A stretch of DNA of 9,291 nucleotides from Dysgonamonadaceae bacterium (lineage in GTDB: Bacteria > Bacteroidota > Bacteroidia > Bacteroidales > Azobacteroidaceae), in assembly GCA_031256015.1 (NCBI GenBank), contig JAIRRK010000067.1, positions 1 to 9,291 on the forward strand. The letters run 5' to 3'. Of the stretch, positions 1-7,606 are shown piece by piece. Within the stretch, counting starts at the first letter, position 1; each line of letters begins with the position of its first letter. The position numbers and the translations under genes were made by a program. The notes beneath the pieces are model-generated. The model had not been told where the DNA came from. It searched no databases and saw only the letters and a list, made by a program, of their open reading frames with translations.

Positions 1-59
1 GACAAAAATCCTGCTGCCATCAACAGAAATGAACCAATTTGAATTGCTTTATTTTTCAT
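1..59 (-). CDS. Start of an exported protein, probably an efflux partner (partial, 5' end only)
   Basis: An ATG at 59 (minus strand) opens a frame that runs off the left edge after 19 full codons, reading MKNKAIQIGSFLLMAAGFL. It has a short positive N-terminus followed by a hydrophobic stretch, as in a signal peptide or first membrane segment. Its start overlaps the last 11 bases of the upstream adaptor gene (stop at 49-51), an arrangement typical of translational coupling within an operon. The partner of a periplasmic adaptor is normally a TolC-like outer membrane channel or an inner membrane permease. A cleavable signal would favour TolC, but that is inference, since no domain is visible. 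Confidence 0.6.
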   Translation of the reverse strand, partial: MKNKAIQIGSFLLMAAGFL

Positions 60-1341
60 TCTCTATTTTAATTGAATCTTGAATTGTTTCCGTTTCTTTC
101 ACTGTTTCATCATTTTCCTTTTCAGTAGATACAGGAAGTAACACTCTTGATTTTATTCTTTCTTGTTCCGGTTTGATTAAAGAAACTTCTTCGCCGGCTT
201 TTATTCCGGCCGAAACAATAACTTCTTTTGGAGACGACAAACCGGTCTCAATCTGACGCATCTCGTAATCTTTACCTTTCTTCACAAAAACGACTCTCAT
301 CGAATCGACTTCATTGACAGCTATTTGAGGGATAACGATTGTATCTCTTACCTGTTTCAAAATAATTTTGCAATTAGCAGTCAATCCGGGGTCAGGAATC
401 ATCATTGCGGAATCAACAGAAGCTTCTATTTCGAAGAATTTCACTTTGGAATTTTCGCTGTATTGCTGCCCTACCGGAGATTTCATTCTGATTTTTCCCC
501 AAGCCCTATTATCCGGCATCGCATCGAAAGTAAACTCAACGAAATCATCTATATTAATCATTTTAAAATCAACTTCCGATGCTTTAATTTTCACTTTGAC
601 TGTATCCACATCGGGAATCATTACGATAGGCATTCTGTTCAAAACAACATCTCCGATTTGTAATTTTTTTCCGGTAACGCGATAGTCTGCTCTTAGTGCT
701 AAACCTTTTTGAGGAGCTTTTATTGTCTGTGCATCCAATTGCTCTTTCATAGATTCCAAGCGATTTGTCAACCTCAGAATTTCCAATTCATATCTTCTCA
801 AGTCTGTTTGTTGAATTCTTTCAAGGGATTTCAATCGCCTATTGATTTTTTCTTTTTGAAGAACAATTTGCCTCAATTCCAATTCATGAATTCTTTTCTG
901 ATTGGGAGTTGCAAATTTCAGAGAGACAGAATCCATCAAAGCGATTTCCGTATCCACTTTGTTATTTTCCACTTGTGTTTCCAGCAAAGCATAGTGAAAA
1001 TCAAGATCGGCTCTTATTTGTTGCAAATTTGCTTTGAGCATCTCAAGATTTGTTGAAACGGCTTCATAGTCTGTTGCCAAACGCGGAGATTCAAGAACTG
1101 CCAATATTTCGCCTTTTTCAACATAAGTTCCGTCTTCAACAATGGAATTAACCGTTCCTTCCCAATTAGCGGGACAAGACACAATGACCATATTTACGGG
1201 TTCAACCGTTCCTTCTATTTTCAAAGAATTCTCAAAATCACGTACCGTTACCACATAGCCGGGAAGCTCCTTGTCATTGAAAAAAGAATCACAAGAGAAA
1301 AACAGAAAAAAAGCGCAGATGAGGGTAATAAAGTACTTCAA
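49..1341 (-). CDS. Efflux periplasmic adaptor lipoprotein, HlyD/MacA-like
   Basis: This 430-residue protein is probably the membrane fusion protein of a tripartite efflux system, linking an inner membrane pump to an outer membrane channel. The signal peptide ends in a lipobox (FFSC, Cys17), so it is predicted to be a lipoprotein. Visible domain order: first half of a lipoyl/barrel-sandwich domain at about 40-88 (EGTVNSIVEDGTYVEKGE is the typical lipoyl hairpin); a long coiled-coil hairpin at about 88-205, rich in Leu, Glu, Lys and Arg, with a turn near 142-148; the second lipoyl half at about 205-245; a beta-barrel at about 245-330; a membrane-proximal domain at about 333-400 (IVIPQIAV, then VFVKKGKDYEMRQIETG). 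A charged tail with many Glu and Lys residues follows from about 405. It overlaps the next gene by 11 bases, which supports an efflux operon. The pump itself lies outside the window, so whether this is an RND or an ABC (MacAB-type) system cannot be decided. The substrate is unknown. Confidence 0.88.
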   Translation of the reverse strand: MKYFITLICAFFLFFSCDSFFNDKELPGYVVTVRDFENSLKIEGTVEPVNMVIVSCPANWEGTVNSIVEDGTYVEKGEILAVLESPRLATDYEAVSTNLEMLKANLQQIRADLDFHYALLETQVENNKVDTEIALMDSVSLKFATPNQKRIHELELRQIVLQKEKINRRLKSLERIQQTDLRRYELEILRLTNRLESMKEQLDAQTIKAPQKGLALRADYRVTGKKLQIGDVVLNRMPIVMIPDVDTVKVKIKASEVDFKMINIDDFVEFTFDAMPDNRAWGKIRMKSPVGQQYSENSKVKFFEIEASVDSAMMIPDPGLTANCKIILKQVRDTIVIPQIAVNEVDSMRVVFVKKGKDYEMRQIETGLSSPKEVIVSAGIKAGEEVSLIKPEQERIKSRVLLPVSTEKENDETVKETETIQDSIKIENEK

Positions 1342-1382
1342 AATAAAAAATACGATTTATTCAAATTTCCAAAACAAGCGCG

Positions 1383-1389
1383 CAAAATA
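1383..1389 (-). promoter_or_regulatory. Possible -7 promoter element for the efflux adaptor operon
   Basis: On the minus strand this reads TATTTTG, one base short of the Bacteroidota -7 consensus TAnnTTTG. It lies about 42 bases before the adaptor start and directly after a run of ten A residues (T at 1393-1402 on the plus strand). I see no clear -33 TTG at the right distance, so this is a weak candidate. The 91-base gap between the two genes makes an independent promoter plausible. Confidence 0.3.
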
Positions 1390-1432
1390 GAGTTTTTTTT
1401 TTGTAAGTGAAAATAATAACTATTTTTATATG

Positions 1433-2179
1433 TTAAAAGTGTAAATAATTTTTCAATCGCTCCAGATCTTCATCTGTCCATTCTTCGAACAAACTTAATT
1501 CTCGAATATCCGATATAGATCCTCTCTTTTTGCGAAGCTCAATGATTGCTTTTGCCTGATAAAAATTGATATAAGGATGCGATTTCAATTTATCCAAAGA
1601 AAAACTGTTTACTTCCATCTTTCTTATTAACTCTTTGTTTATGGTTAAAAACGGAGTTATTCCCTCATATAATTCCTCATACATTCCGTACACTTCCTGT
1701 AATTGTTCCACACAATAAAACCCGCCTAAAATTTCTCTGTACTTTACAATTCTCTTTGCATAAGCGGATCCGATTCCCGGTATTTTTTTCAAATCCGTTG
1801 TGTCGGCTGAATTTAATTCGATAGTTGTTCCGATTTTTATTTTTTGAGTTTCGGAAAATGGTTGTCGACTCGGTCGAATCAATGTATCTTTTTCATAGGC
1901 ATAATATTTTCGGGGAGCATCCTGTTTGGTAGGTTTAGCTTTTACGGAATACTTTTTCCCCTTATCCGGTGAAATTTTTTCGGGTTTATGCAATAAATTC
2001 CTGTTTATTGAATCCTCTTTTTCGGAAGATTCCGTCAATACAAGCTCCGATTGTTGGAGAGGTTCGGGTGTTTTGGGAGAAAAAATCAGTTTGCCCAGAA
2101 AGATTCCGGCAATCAATGCAATTAAAATGATAATTCCTTGTTTCTCCCGACGGGAGAAGTAAAAAAAGTCGCGCCACAT
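1433..2179 (-). CDS. Membrane-anchored helix-hairpin-helix protein, ComEA-related
   Basis: This 248-residue protein has one N-terminal membrane segment at about 14-34 (IIILIALIAGIFLG) after a positive stretch (SRREKQG), so it is probably anchored with its C-terminal part outside the cytoplasm. A low-complexity, charged linker follows at about 38-115. The first helix-hairpin-helix unit is at about 120-166. It contains ELNSADTTDLKKIPGIGSAY, the classic N-x-A-x-x-x-x-L-x-x-I-P-G-I-G pattern shared with ComEA DNA receptors. A second, degenerate unit at about 188-231 (VNSFSLDKLKSHPYINFYQA) has lost the G-I-G turn. These motifs usually bind DNA non-specifically. ComEA acts in DNA uptake, but double-HhH membrane proteins like this are widespread in Bacteroidota and I know of no proven role for them, so a competence function is only inferred. 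The neighbours do not help. The ATG at 2179 is the first start ahead of the membrane segment. Confidence 0.8.
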   Translation of the reverse strand: MWRDFFYFSRREKQGIIILIALIAGIFLGKLIFSPKTPEPLQQSELVLTESSEKEDSINRNLLHKPEKISPDKGKKYSVKAKPTKQDAPRKYYAYEKDTLIRPSRQPFSETQKIKIGTTIELNSADTTDLKKIPGIGSAYAKRIVKYREILGGFYCVEQLQEVYGMYEELYEGITPFLTINKELIRKMEVNSFSLDKLKSHPYINFYQAKAIIELRKKRGSISDIRELSLFEEWTDEDLERLKNYLHF

Positions 2180-2201
2180 AATTTGTTAAGGTTTAAATGG
2201 G

Positions 2202-2264
2202 AACGCTCTTCAGCGCAGAAACGGCTCTTGTCATCAGGAGCCGTTTCTACCTGAAGATTGCGTT
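2202..2264. terminator. Long interrupted hairpin between fumarase and the HhH gene
   Basis: Three paired blocks make an extended stem: AACGC (2202-2206) with GCGTT (2260-2264), CTTCAG (2208-2213) with CTGAAG (2251-2256), and AGAAACGGCTC (2217-2227) with GAGCCGTTTCT (2238-2248), around a 10-base loop. It begins one base after the fumarase stop codon, so it probably ends or stabilises the fumarase transcript. It lacks a U-run in the fumarase direction. T-rich sequence follows it only on the plus strand, where no gene reads into it. Confidence 0.65.
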
Positions 2265-2265
2265 T

Positions 2266-3885
2266 TTATTTCAGTTGTTTAAAAAAGTCATTTCCTTTAT
2301 CCTCCACCAAGATAAATGCAGGAAAATCCTCCACTTCTATTTTCCAAATAGCTTCCATTCCCAATTCGGGATAAGCGATACATTCAAGGCTTTTAATATT
2401 TTGTTCGGCAAGAATGGCGGCAGGACCGCCGATAGAACCCAAATAAAATCCGCCGTGTTTTTTACAAGCATCCGTAACTTGTTGTGAACGATTTCCTTTA
2501 GCCAACATTATCAGACTTCCTCCCTGCGATTGGAATAAATCGACATAAGAATCCATCCGACCGGCTGTAGTCGGCCCCATGGAACCGGAAGCCATCCCTT
2601 TGGGCGTTTTAGCCGGACCGGCGTAATAAATCGGATGATCTTTCACATATTGAGGCAAATCTTCGCCTTTATCTAACAATTCTTTCAATTTGGCATGAGC
2701 AATATCACGACCTACAATAATAGGCCCATTCAGAGACAGACGAGTAGCAACCGGATATTTTGTCAATTCGGCCAAAATTTCTTTCATTGGTCGATTCAAA
2801 TCAATTTTTACGGCTTCACCTTCTCCTGCCTTTCTTAATTCTTTCGGGATATAACGTCCCGGATTATCCTCCATTTTTTCAATCCAAATACCGTTTTTAT
2901 TTATTTTGGCCTTGATATTTCGGTCTGCGGAACAAGAAACAGCTAAACCGACGGGACAGGAAGCTCCGTGACGCGGCAAACGAATGATGCGTATATCGTG
3001 AGCCAGATACTTTCCTCCGAACTGAGCTCCCAAGCCTATTTCCTGAGCAGCTTTCAGCATTTTTTCTTCCAATTCCACATCTCGGAAAGCTTGTCCGTAC
3101 TCGTTTCCTTTCGTCGGAAGCTTATCATAGTATTTGGCGGAAGCTAATTTCACCGTTTTCAAACAAGCATCTGCCGATGTTCCTCCGATTACAAAAGCAA
3201 TGTGATAAGGAGGACAGGCGGCTGTTCCGAGAGATTTCATTTTTTCAATCATGAATTTCTCCAAGGTTTGAGGATTTAACAAAGCTTTTGTTTCCTGAAA
3301 TAAAAATGTTTTATTCGCCGAGCCTCCACCTTTGGCTATACATAAAAATTTATATTCGTCGCCGTCAACAGCTTGTATGTCGATTTGAGCCGGCAAATTG
3401 GTTCCCGTATTTTTTTCGGCATACATATCTAAGGGCGTATTTTGTGAGTAACGAAGATTTTCTTCCGTATAGGTTTTGTATACTCCTTTTGAAAGAGCTT
3501 CTTCATCGCCTCCTCCGGTCCAAACCTGCTGCCCTTTTTTAGCGATTATGGTTGCTGTTCCTGTATCTTGACAGAAAGGAAGAATGCCTTTCGCAGATAT
3601 TTCGGCGTTCCGAAGCATGGTCAGTGCCACAAATTTATCGTTTTCGCTCGCCTCGGGGTCGGAAAGGATTTTGGCTACCTGCTGCTGATGAGCGGGACGA
3701 AGAAAAAACGATGCATCGCGAAAACAGGCATTAGCCAATTTCGTTAATGCATCGGGTTCTACTTTCAGAATTTCTTTATCTTCAAATTGAGCCGTAGAAA
3801 CCCCTTCTTTCGTCAATAAATAATACTCGGTATCCTCTTTTCCCATTGGGAAAAGTTCCTGATAATGAAATGGATGTGTTGCCAT
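2266..3885 (-). CDS. Fumarate hydratase class I, iron-sulfur type
   Basis: This cytoplasmic enzyme interconverts fumarate and malate in the TCA cycle or, run in reverse, in the fumarate-forming branch used by anaerobes. At 539 residues it is the single-chain FumA/FumB type, with the N-terminal [4Fe-4S] domain and C-terminal domain fused. The three cluster cysteines are visible at Cys105 (PFCQDTGT), Cys224 (TAACPPYH) and Cys318 (AVSCSADR). Their spacing (119 and 94 residues) equals that of the structurally characterised Leishmania major enzyme as I recall it (133, 252, 346). The same alignment gives Asp107, Thr439 (GPTTAGRMD) and Lys463 (LAKGN) as the counterparts of its active-site Asp135, Thr467 and Lys491, so the enzyme appears intact. 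Clusters of this type are oxygen-sensitive, which fits an anaerobic or microaerophilic host. It lies 42 bases after hflX on the same strand and may be co-transcribed with it. A long hairpin follows directly after the stop. Confidence 0.96.
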   Translation of the reverse strand: MATHPFHYQELFPMGKEDTEYYLLTKEGVSTAQFEDKEILKVEPDALTKLANACFRDASFFLRPAHQQQVAKILSDPEASENDKFVALTMLRNAEISAKGILPFCQDTGTATIIAKKGQQVWTGGGDEEALSKGVYKTYTEENLRYSQNTPLDMYAEKNTGTNLPAQIDIQAVDGDEYKFLCIAKGGGSANKTFLFQETKALLNPQTLEKFMIEKMKSLGTAACPPYHIAFVIGGTSADACLKTVKLASAKYYDKLPTKGNEYGQAFRDVELEEKMLKAAQEIGLGAQFGGKYLAHDIRIIRLPRHGASCPVGLAVSCSADRNIKAKINKNGIWIEKMEDNPGRYIPKELRKAGEGEAVKIDLNRPMKEILAELTKYPVATRLSLNGPIIVGRDIAHAKLKELLDKGEDLPQYVKDHPIYYAGPAKTPKGMASGSMGPTTAGRMDSYVDLFQSQGGSLIMLAKGNRSQQVTDACKKHGGFYLGSIGGPAAILAEQNIKSLECIAYPELGMEAIWKIEVEDFPAFILVEDKGNDFFKQLK

Positions 3886-3927
3886 AAATTTGTTCTTTTA
3901 TTACTTTATTTTCTTAAAAAATTCCGT

Positions 3928-5166
3928 CTATTCCAATCCTTCCTCGTCGTATTCCTGATAAAGAAAATCATTATAAGGAAATCGTTGTACGTGGAGTTCT
4001 TTTACTTTTTCATACAAAAGAGATTTTAACTCTTCTATATTCTGCTTCTTTTTTGCAGATATAAATACCGCATTTTCGTTTAACTTACTCATCCATGTTT
4101 TTTTCAATTCTTCCAACGACACATTTTCTTTTGTCGCCGGCGTTAAATCGTCTTCTTCTTTTTCTATATACGAAAAAGCATCCATTTTGTTGAAAACGAT
4201 AACGGTTGGTTTTTCTTCTTTGGAAATATCATTTAATGTTTGAGTCACAACATCCAATTGCTCTTCAAAAGCAGGATGAGATATATCAACAACATGAACC
4301 AACAAATCGGCTTCTCGCACCTCATCCAGAGTCGATTTAAAAGATTCTATCAATTCCGTCGGAAGTTTTCTTATAAATCCGACCGTATCGGAAAGAAGAA
4401 ACGCCAAGTTGGAAATCGTAACTTTACGAACGGTTGTATCCAATGTTGCAAAAAGCTTGTTTTCGGCAAAAACTTCCGATTTACTCAGCAGATTCATTAA
4501 TGTCGACTTTCCGACATTGGTATAACCCACCAAAGCTACGCGAACCAATTTTCCTCTATTTCTTCGCTGTGTTGCTTTTTGCCTATCTATTTCTTTCAAA
4601 TCTTCTTTTAGTTTGGTTATCTTTTTCAAGATAATCCGTCGGTCGGTTTCCAACTGAGTTTCTCCTGGCCCTCTCATTCTGAAGCCGCCGCTTCCTCCAC
4701 CGCTTTGCCGTTCCAAGTGAGTCCAAAGCCGTTTCAATCGAGGGAGCATATAATTATATTGAGCCAATTCGACCTGTGTTTTTGCGTGAGCCGTTTGAGC
4801 TCTTCCGGCAAAAATATCCAAAATAAGACTTGTTCGATCCATGATTCTTATTTTCAATTCGGCTTCCAAATTCCTTAATTGTTTGGGCGAAAGCTCGTCG
4901 TCGAAAATAACCATACTTACTTCATTGTCTTCATTTTGAGCAAAATCTTTTATCTCTTGAAGTTTTCCGGAACCGACAAACATAACCGGATGAGGATAAT
5001 CTAATCGCTGCGTAAACCTTTTTACGGTACTGATTCCCGCTGTTGTAGCCAAAAATTCCAATTCGTCCAAATATTCTTTCGATTTAATCTCGTTTTGTTC
5101 GGGAGTTATCAGTCCGACAAGAACTGCATTTTCGGTTTGAATCTCTGTAAGTATAAATTCTTTCAT
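3928..5166 (-). CDS. hflX: Ribosome-associated GTPase HflX
   Basis: HflX binds the 50S subunit and splits stalled or hibernating ribosomes, notably during heat stress in E. coli. The product is 412 residues from the ATG at 5166. The codon just before it (5167-5169) is an in-frame TTG and could be read as an earlier start, but ATG is preferred. The N-terminal HflX domain spans about 1-155, followed by the family signature around GGGSGGFRMRGPGETQLETD (156-175) and a basic coiled coil to about 206. The G domain holds G1 GYTNVGKS (214-221), G2 TLDTT (241-245), G3 DTVGF (260-264), G4 NKMD (326-329) and G5 SAKK (370-373), all intact. The acidic C-terminus (EYDEEGLE) is short. The protein has normal length and no missing motif. 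It is the first gene of the minus-strand block. Confidence 0.96.
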   Translation of the reverse strand: MKEFILTEIQTENAVLVGLITPEQNEIKSKEYLDELEFLATTAGISTVKRFTQRLDYPHPVMFVGSGKLQEIKDFAQNEDNEVSMVIFDDELSPKQLRNLEAELKIRIMDRTSLILDIFAGRAQTAHAKTQVELAQYNYMLPRLKRLWTHLERQSGGGSGGFRMRGPGETQLETDRRIILKKITKLKEDLKEIDRQKATQRRNRGKLVRVALVGYTNVGKSTLMNLLSKSEVFAENKLFATLDTTVRKVTISNLAFLLSDTVGFIRKLPTELIESFKSTLDEVREADLLVHVVDISHPAFEEQLDVVTQTLNDISKEEKPTVIVFNKMDAFSYIEKEEDDLTPATKENVSLEELKKTWMSKLNENAVFISAKKKQNIEELKSLLYEKVKELHVQRFPYNDFLYQEYDEEGLE

Positions 5167-5196
5167 CAAAAAAGTTTATCGATATAAAATAGCAAG

Positions 5197-5204
5197 CAAA
5201 GTTA
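5197..5204 (-). promoter_or_regulatory. Candidate -7 promoter element for hflX
   Basis: The minus strand reads TAACTTTG, an exact match to the Bacteroidota sigma-ABfr -7 consensus TAnnTTTG, 30 bases upstream of the ATG at 5166. It would give a leader of roughly 20-25 nucleotides. No strong -33 TTTG is visible at the expected 19-21 base spacing. The position within the divergent intergenic region supports the call. Confidence 0.5.
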
Positions 5205-5226
5205 ATGTTTTTCAAGAAAATAAAAT

Positions 5227-5234
5227 TATTTTTG
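5227..5234 (+). promoter_or_regulatory. Candidate -7 promoter element for the secreted protease
   Basis: TATTTTTG matches TAnnTTTG and ends 21 bases before the protease ATG at 5256, implying a very short leader. About 19 bases upstream is AATG, a poor match to the -33 TTTG. It lies about 22 bases from the opposing hflX element, so the two promoters are divergent and close together and could influence each other. Confidence 0.45.
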
Positions 5235-5255
5235 TAGACTAATAATTTTAGAATT

Positions 5256-7511
5256 ATGGGAAACCGGATAAAAATCATTCTTTCTCTTCTGCTTTTCTTC
5301 TTTCCAAGCGGCTTATCGGCTCAAGTAAGTTATGGAGGGAAACCTCTTTTTTCAACCGATATTATGTATCCGGATAATTTTAAGTTCAAAAGTTCGTCCC
5401 GACTTTTTATCGATATGCCTTCTTTTGACCTTGATTCGATAAAACGAAATCATCAATCGTTTCAAAGAGGTTATTTTTTTGCGCATAAATTTCACACTCA
5501 CATAGAAAGAAGTGTTGATGGAATCGAAACAATATTGGATGACGGCACCAAAGTTTGGCGAGTCGGAATTAAATCGGACGGAGCTTATTCCATCAATTTG
5601 CTTTTTACCGAATTTGAAATCCCTCACGGAGGAAAGTTATTCATTTACAACATCAATCAATCCCACATAATAGGAGCCTTTGATTATCGAAATAATTCAC
5701 CCGAAAAAATCTTGCCTGTACGTCCGGTCGCAGGCGACGCTATCATTGTTGAATACTCCGAACCGGCAGATGCCGAATTTGAAGGAAAGCTGGTTATCGG
5801 AGAAGTAAATCACGATTATAACGATATTTTACGAGGAAGTCCCAATGTCGATAAAAGCGATTACAACTGTATGCCTGATGCATTGTGTTCCGAAGCCGAC
5901 AACTCAACGATACAATCGACCGTTCTTTTAATCATTAACGGAAATATGACTTGCACGGGAACTCTTGTGAACAATACAAACAATGACGAAACTCCTTACA
6001 TTTTAACGGCGGTGCATTGTTTGAATGAAACCATGGCGATCAGTCGAGATATGGATTTTTATATCGGAAGAGCCGGAACCATCATCGCTTTTTTCAATTA
6101 CGACAGACCTGTTTGCGGAACCAAAATGAAAGGAACAGAAGAAATGTCGGCCGCGATGACTTATCCGAGAGTAATTCTCGAGAAAAACGACATCGCCCTG
6201 CTTGAATTGCAAGAAAAACCTCCGCATTATTATAATGCCTATTATGCGGGATGGAACATCGATTCGAACGGAAATAATCAACCTTATTCCAATCTGCATC
6301 ATCCGGATGCGAGCGTAAAAAAATTCGGAAAAGCAAACAAGGTAATTACGCTATCCTCCATACCGGGAACAACCGGAAGTTACTTCGATAAGCTTTCTCA
6401 TTGGAAAATAAGCTCGTGGAATATCGGGTCGACTTATGCCGGCTCATCGGGTTCTCCTTTATTTGATAGAAACAATTTAATTGTCGGAGGATTAACAGGA
6501 GGTTCTTCCGTTTGCAACGGAGAAAATCCGGGCTCGGGGTCCGATTATTTCTTTGCTTTGTTCAAAGGATGGGAAACCGATAATGTCGATAACCAACTAA
6601 AAACCTATTTAGATCCTATCAACACGGGAGTTAAACAATGGTCGGGCCTCAATCCGAATGAAGACAATCCTTTTTTCAAATTGAGTAATTCAGACTTTAA
6701 TTCGGTCGACACACTGACATTGACACGATACGAAGCTCCAAATAACGGGTATCTGTTCGGAAACAGCCATTTGAATGTTTTGGAATTTGCGGAAGAGTTT
6801 TCGCCCGATTCAACCTCCCTGCTATACGGAGTGTATCTGCTTATTCCTCCGATGTCGTACTCTTATTTGTCGGATGTGGAAATCACTATTTATGAGGGAG
6901 ACGATTCTCCTCGTAATTTACTTGCAACCCAAACATTCCGGCCGCAATATTCGGATTATTCGGGGACTTTGGGGTTACTCGAAAAGAATAAAATTACCAA
7001 CTTAACTCCGACTGAAAATTTTGTTCTTCTTGACCAACCGGTTTATGTCGGAAAACATTTTTTCGCCGGTTACAAAATTAACTATTCGGAAAACAATCGA
7101 TTTGCCGTTTACAATTCCGGAAGAATATCCGGAGAAAAGGAAAATACAGCTTGGATAAAAACTCAAATCGGAGATTGGGTTACGGCCGATAATTATTCGG
7201 TTCAATCGGTTACGACCTCTTTGGCTATTCAGGCATTGCTGCAACATACGTACAATGCAGCCATTGCTGATGTTGCCGTTAAAAACAAGAATGTCTTTAC
7301 TTACAATCGACAGGAAAATCAGCTTTATTTTCCCGAAATAAAAGAATCCGGAAAATTATTTATTTACAATCTAAACGGACAGTTAATTCAAAAAAACAAT
7401 ATTTCGAACGGAGAACGTCGTATTTATTTGCAATCTCGACCGAAAGGAAGCATTGCAATAGTTAAATTTGTCTCCGGAAACGAGTCTTTTTTCGGAAAAA
7501 TCATTTATTAA
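5256..7511 (+). CDS. Secreted lysyl-endopeptidase-like serine protease with T9SS sorting domain
   Basis: This is a predicted extracellular or cell-surface protease of 751 residues that cuts after Lys, related to Achromobacter lysyl endopeptidase (API, trypsin fold, family S1) and probably to PepK-type proteases of Porphyromonas. Domains: signal peptide 1-22 (cut before QVSYGG); propeptide about 23-200; protease domain about 201-466; a beta-rich region of unknown role about 470-670; C-terminal domain about 679-751 with the T9SS type A pattern (LFIYNLNGQLIQ ... FFGKIIY), expected to direct export by the type IX system. The catalytic triad is His254 (TAVHC), Asp312 (NDIALLEL) and Ser398 (GSSGSP). 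Asp430 (GSGSDYFF) aligns with API Asp225, which sets Lys preference. Cys205, 211, 233, 255, 287 and 420 match the six disulfide cysteines of API. HHPDASVKKF and YLDPINTG are further family landmarks. API Trp169 and His210 appear to be replaced by Leu366 and Thr414. It is the first gene of the plus-strand block and the gene after it is not obviously related in function. Confidence 0.9.
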   Translation: MGNRIKIILSLLLFFFPSGLSAQVSYGGKPLFSTDIMYPDNFKFKSSSRLFIDMPSFDLDSIKRNHQSFQRGYFFAHKFHTHIERSVDGIETILDDGTKVWRVGIKSDGAYSINLLFTEFEIPHGGKLFIYNINQSHIIGAFDYRNNSPEKILPVRPVAGDAIIVEYSEPADAEFEGKLVIGEVNHDYNDILRGSPNVDKSDYNCMPDALCSEADNSTIQSTVLLIINGNMTCTGTLVNNTNNDETPYILTAVHCLNETMAISRDMDFYIGRAGTIIAFFNYDRPVCGTKMKGTEEMSAAMTYPRVILEKNDIALLELQEKPPHYYNAYYAGWNIDSNGNNQPYSNLHHPDASVKKFGKANKVITLSSIPGTTGSYFDKLSHWKISSWNIGSTYAGSSGSPLFDRNNLIVGGLTGGSSVCNGENPGSGSDYFFALFKGWETDNVDNQLKTYLDPINTGVKQWSGLNPNEDNPFFKLSNSDFNSVDTLTLTRYEAPNNGYLFGNSHLNVLEFAEEFSPDSTSLLYGVYLLIPPMSYSYLSDVEITIYEGDDSPRNLLATQTFRPQYSDYSGTLGLLEKNKITNLTPTENFVLLDQPVYVGKHFFAGYKINYSENNRFAVYNSGRISGEKENTAWIKTQIGDWVTADNYSVQSVTTSLAIQALLQHTYNAAIADVAVKNKNVFTYNRQENQLYFPEIKESGKLFIYNLNGQLIQKNNISNGERRIYLQSRPKGSIAIVKFVSGNESFFGKIIY

Positions 7512-7555
7512 CTTATTTTTAATCCAAGTATTTTCTTAAACTCATGTTAAAAATG

Positions 7556-7563
7556 TAGTTTTG
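7556..7563 (+). promoter_or_regulatory. Candidate -7 promoter element for the OmpA/TPR lipoprotein
   Basis: TAGTTTTG is an exact match to TAnnTTTG, 43 bases before the ATG at 7607, in a 95-base AT-rich gap after the protease gene. It suggests that the lipoprotein is transcribed independently with a leader of about 35-40 nucleotides. No convincing -33 element or terminator for the protease gene is seen in the gap. Confidence 0.45.
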
Positions 7564-7606
7564 CATCAAAATAAAAAGCATTAATAATTTTAAATTTTTT
7601 TGAATC

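Noticed and set aside
325..1056. Several plus-strand open frames of 105-115 codons opposite the adaptor gene
   Set aside because: They lie entirely antisense to a well-supported gene and have no recognisable domain.
1393..1402. Run of ten T as a possible terminator of the HhH gene
   Set aside because: The HhH gene is on the minus strand, where this is an A-run, and no hairpin precedes it; at most it is upstream promoter sequence.
5167..5169. TTG as the hflX start codon
   Set aside because: It adds a single residue directly before an ATG that gives a normal HflX N-terminus, so the ATG at 5166 is more likely.
5084..5278. 64-codon minus-strand frame across the intergenic region
   Set aside because: It overlaps the hflX start in another frame and the protease start antisense, and its composition looks like chance translation of AT-rich DNA.
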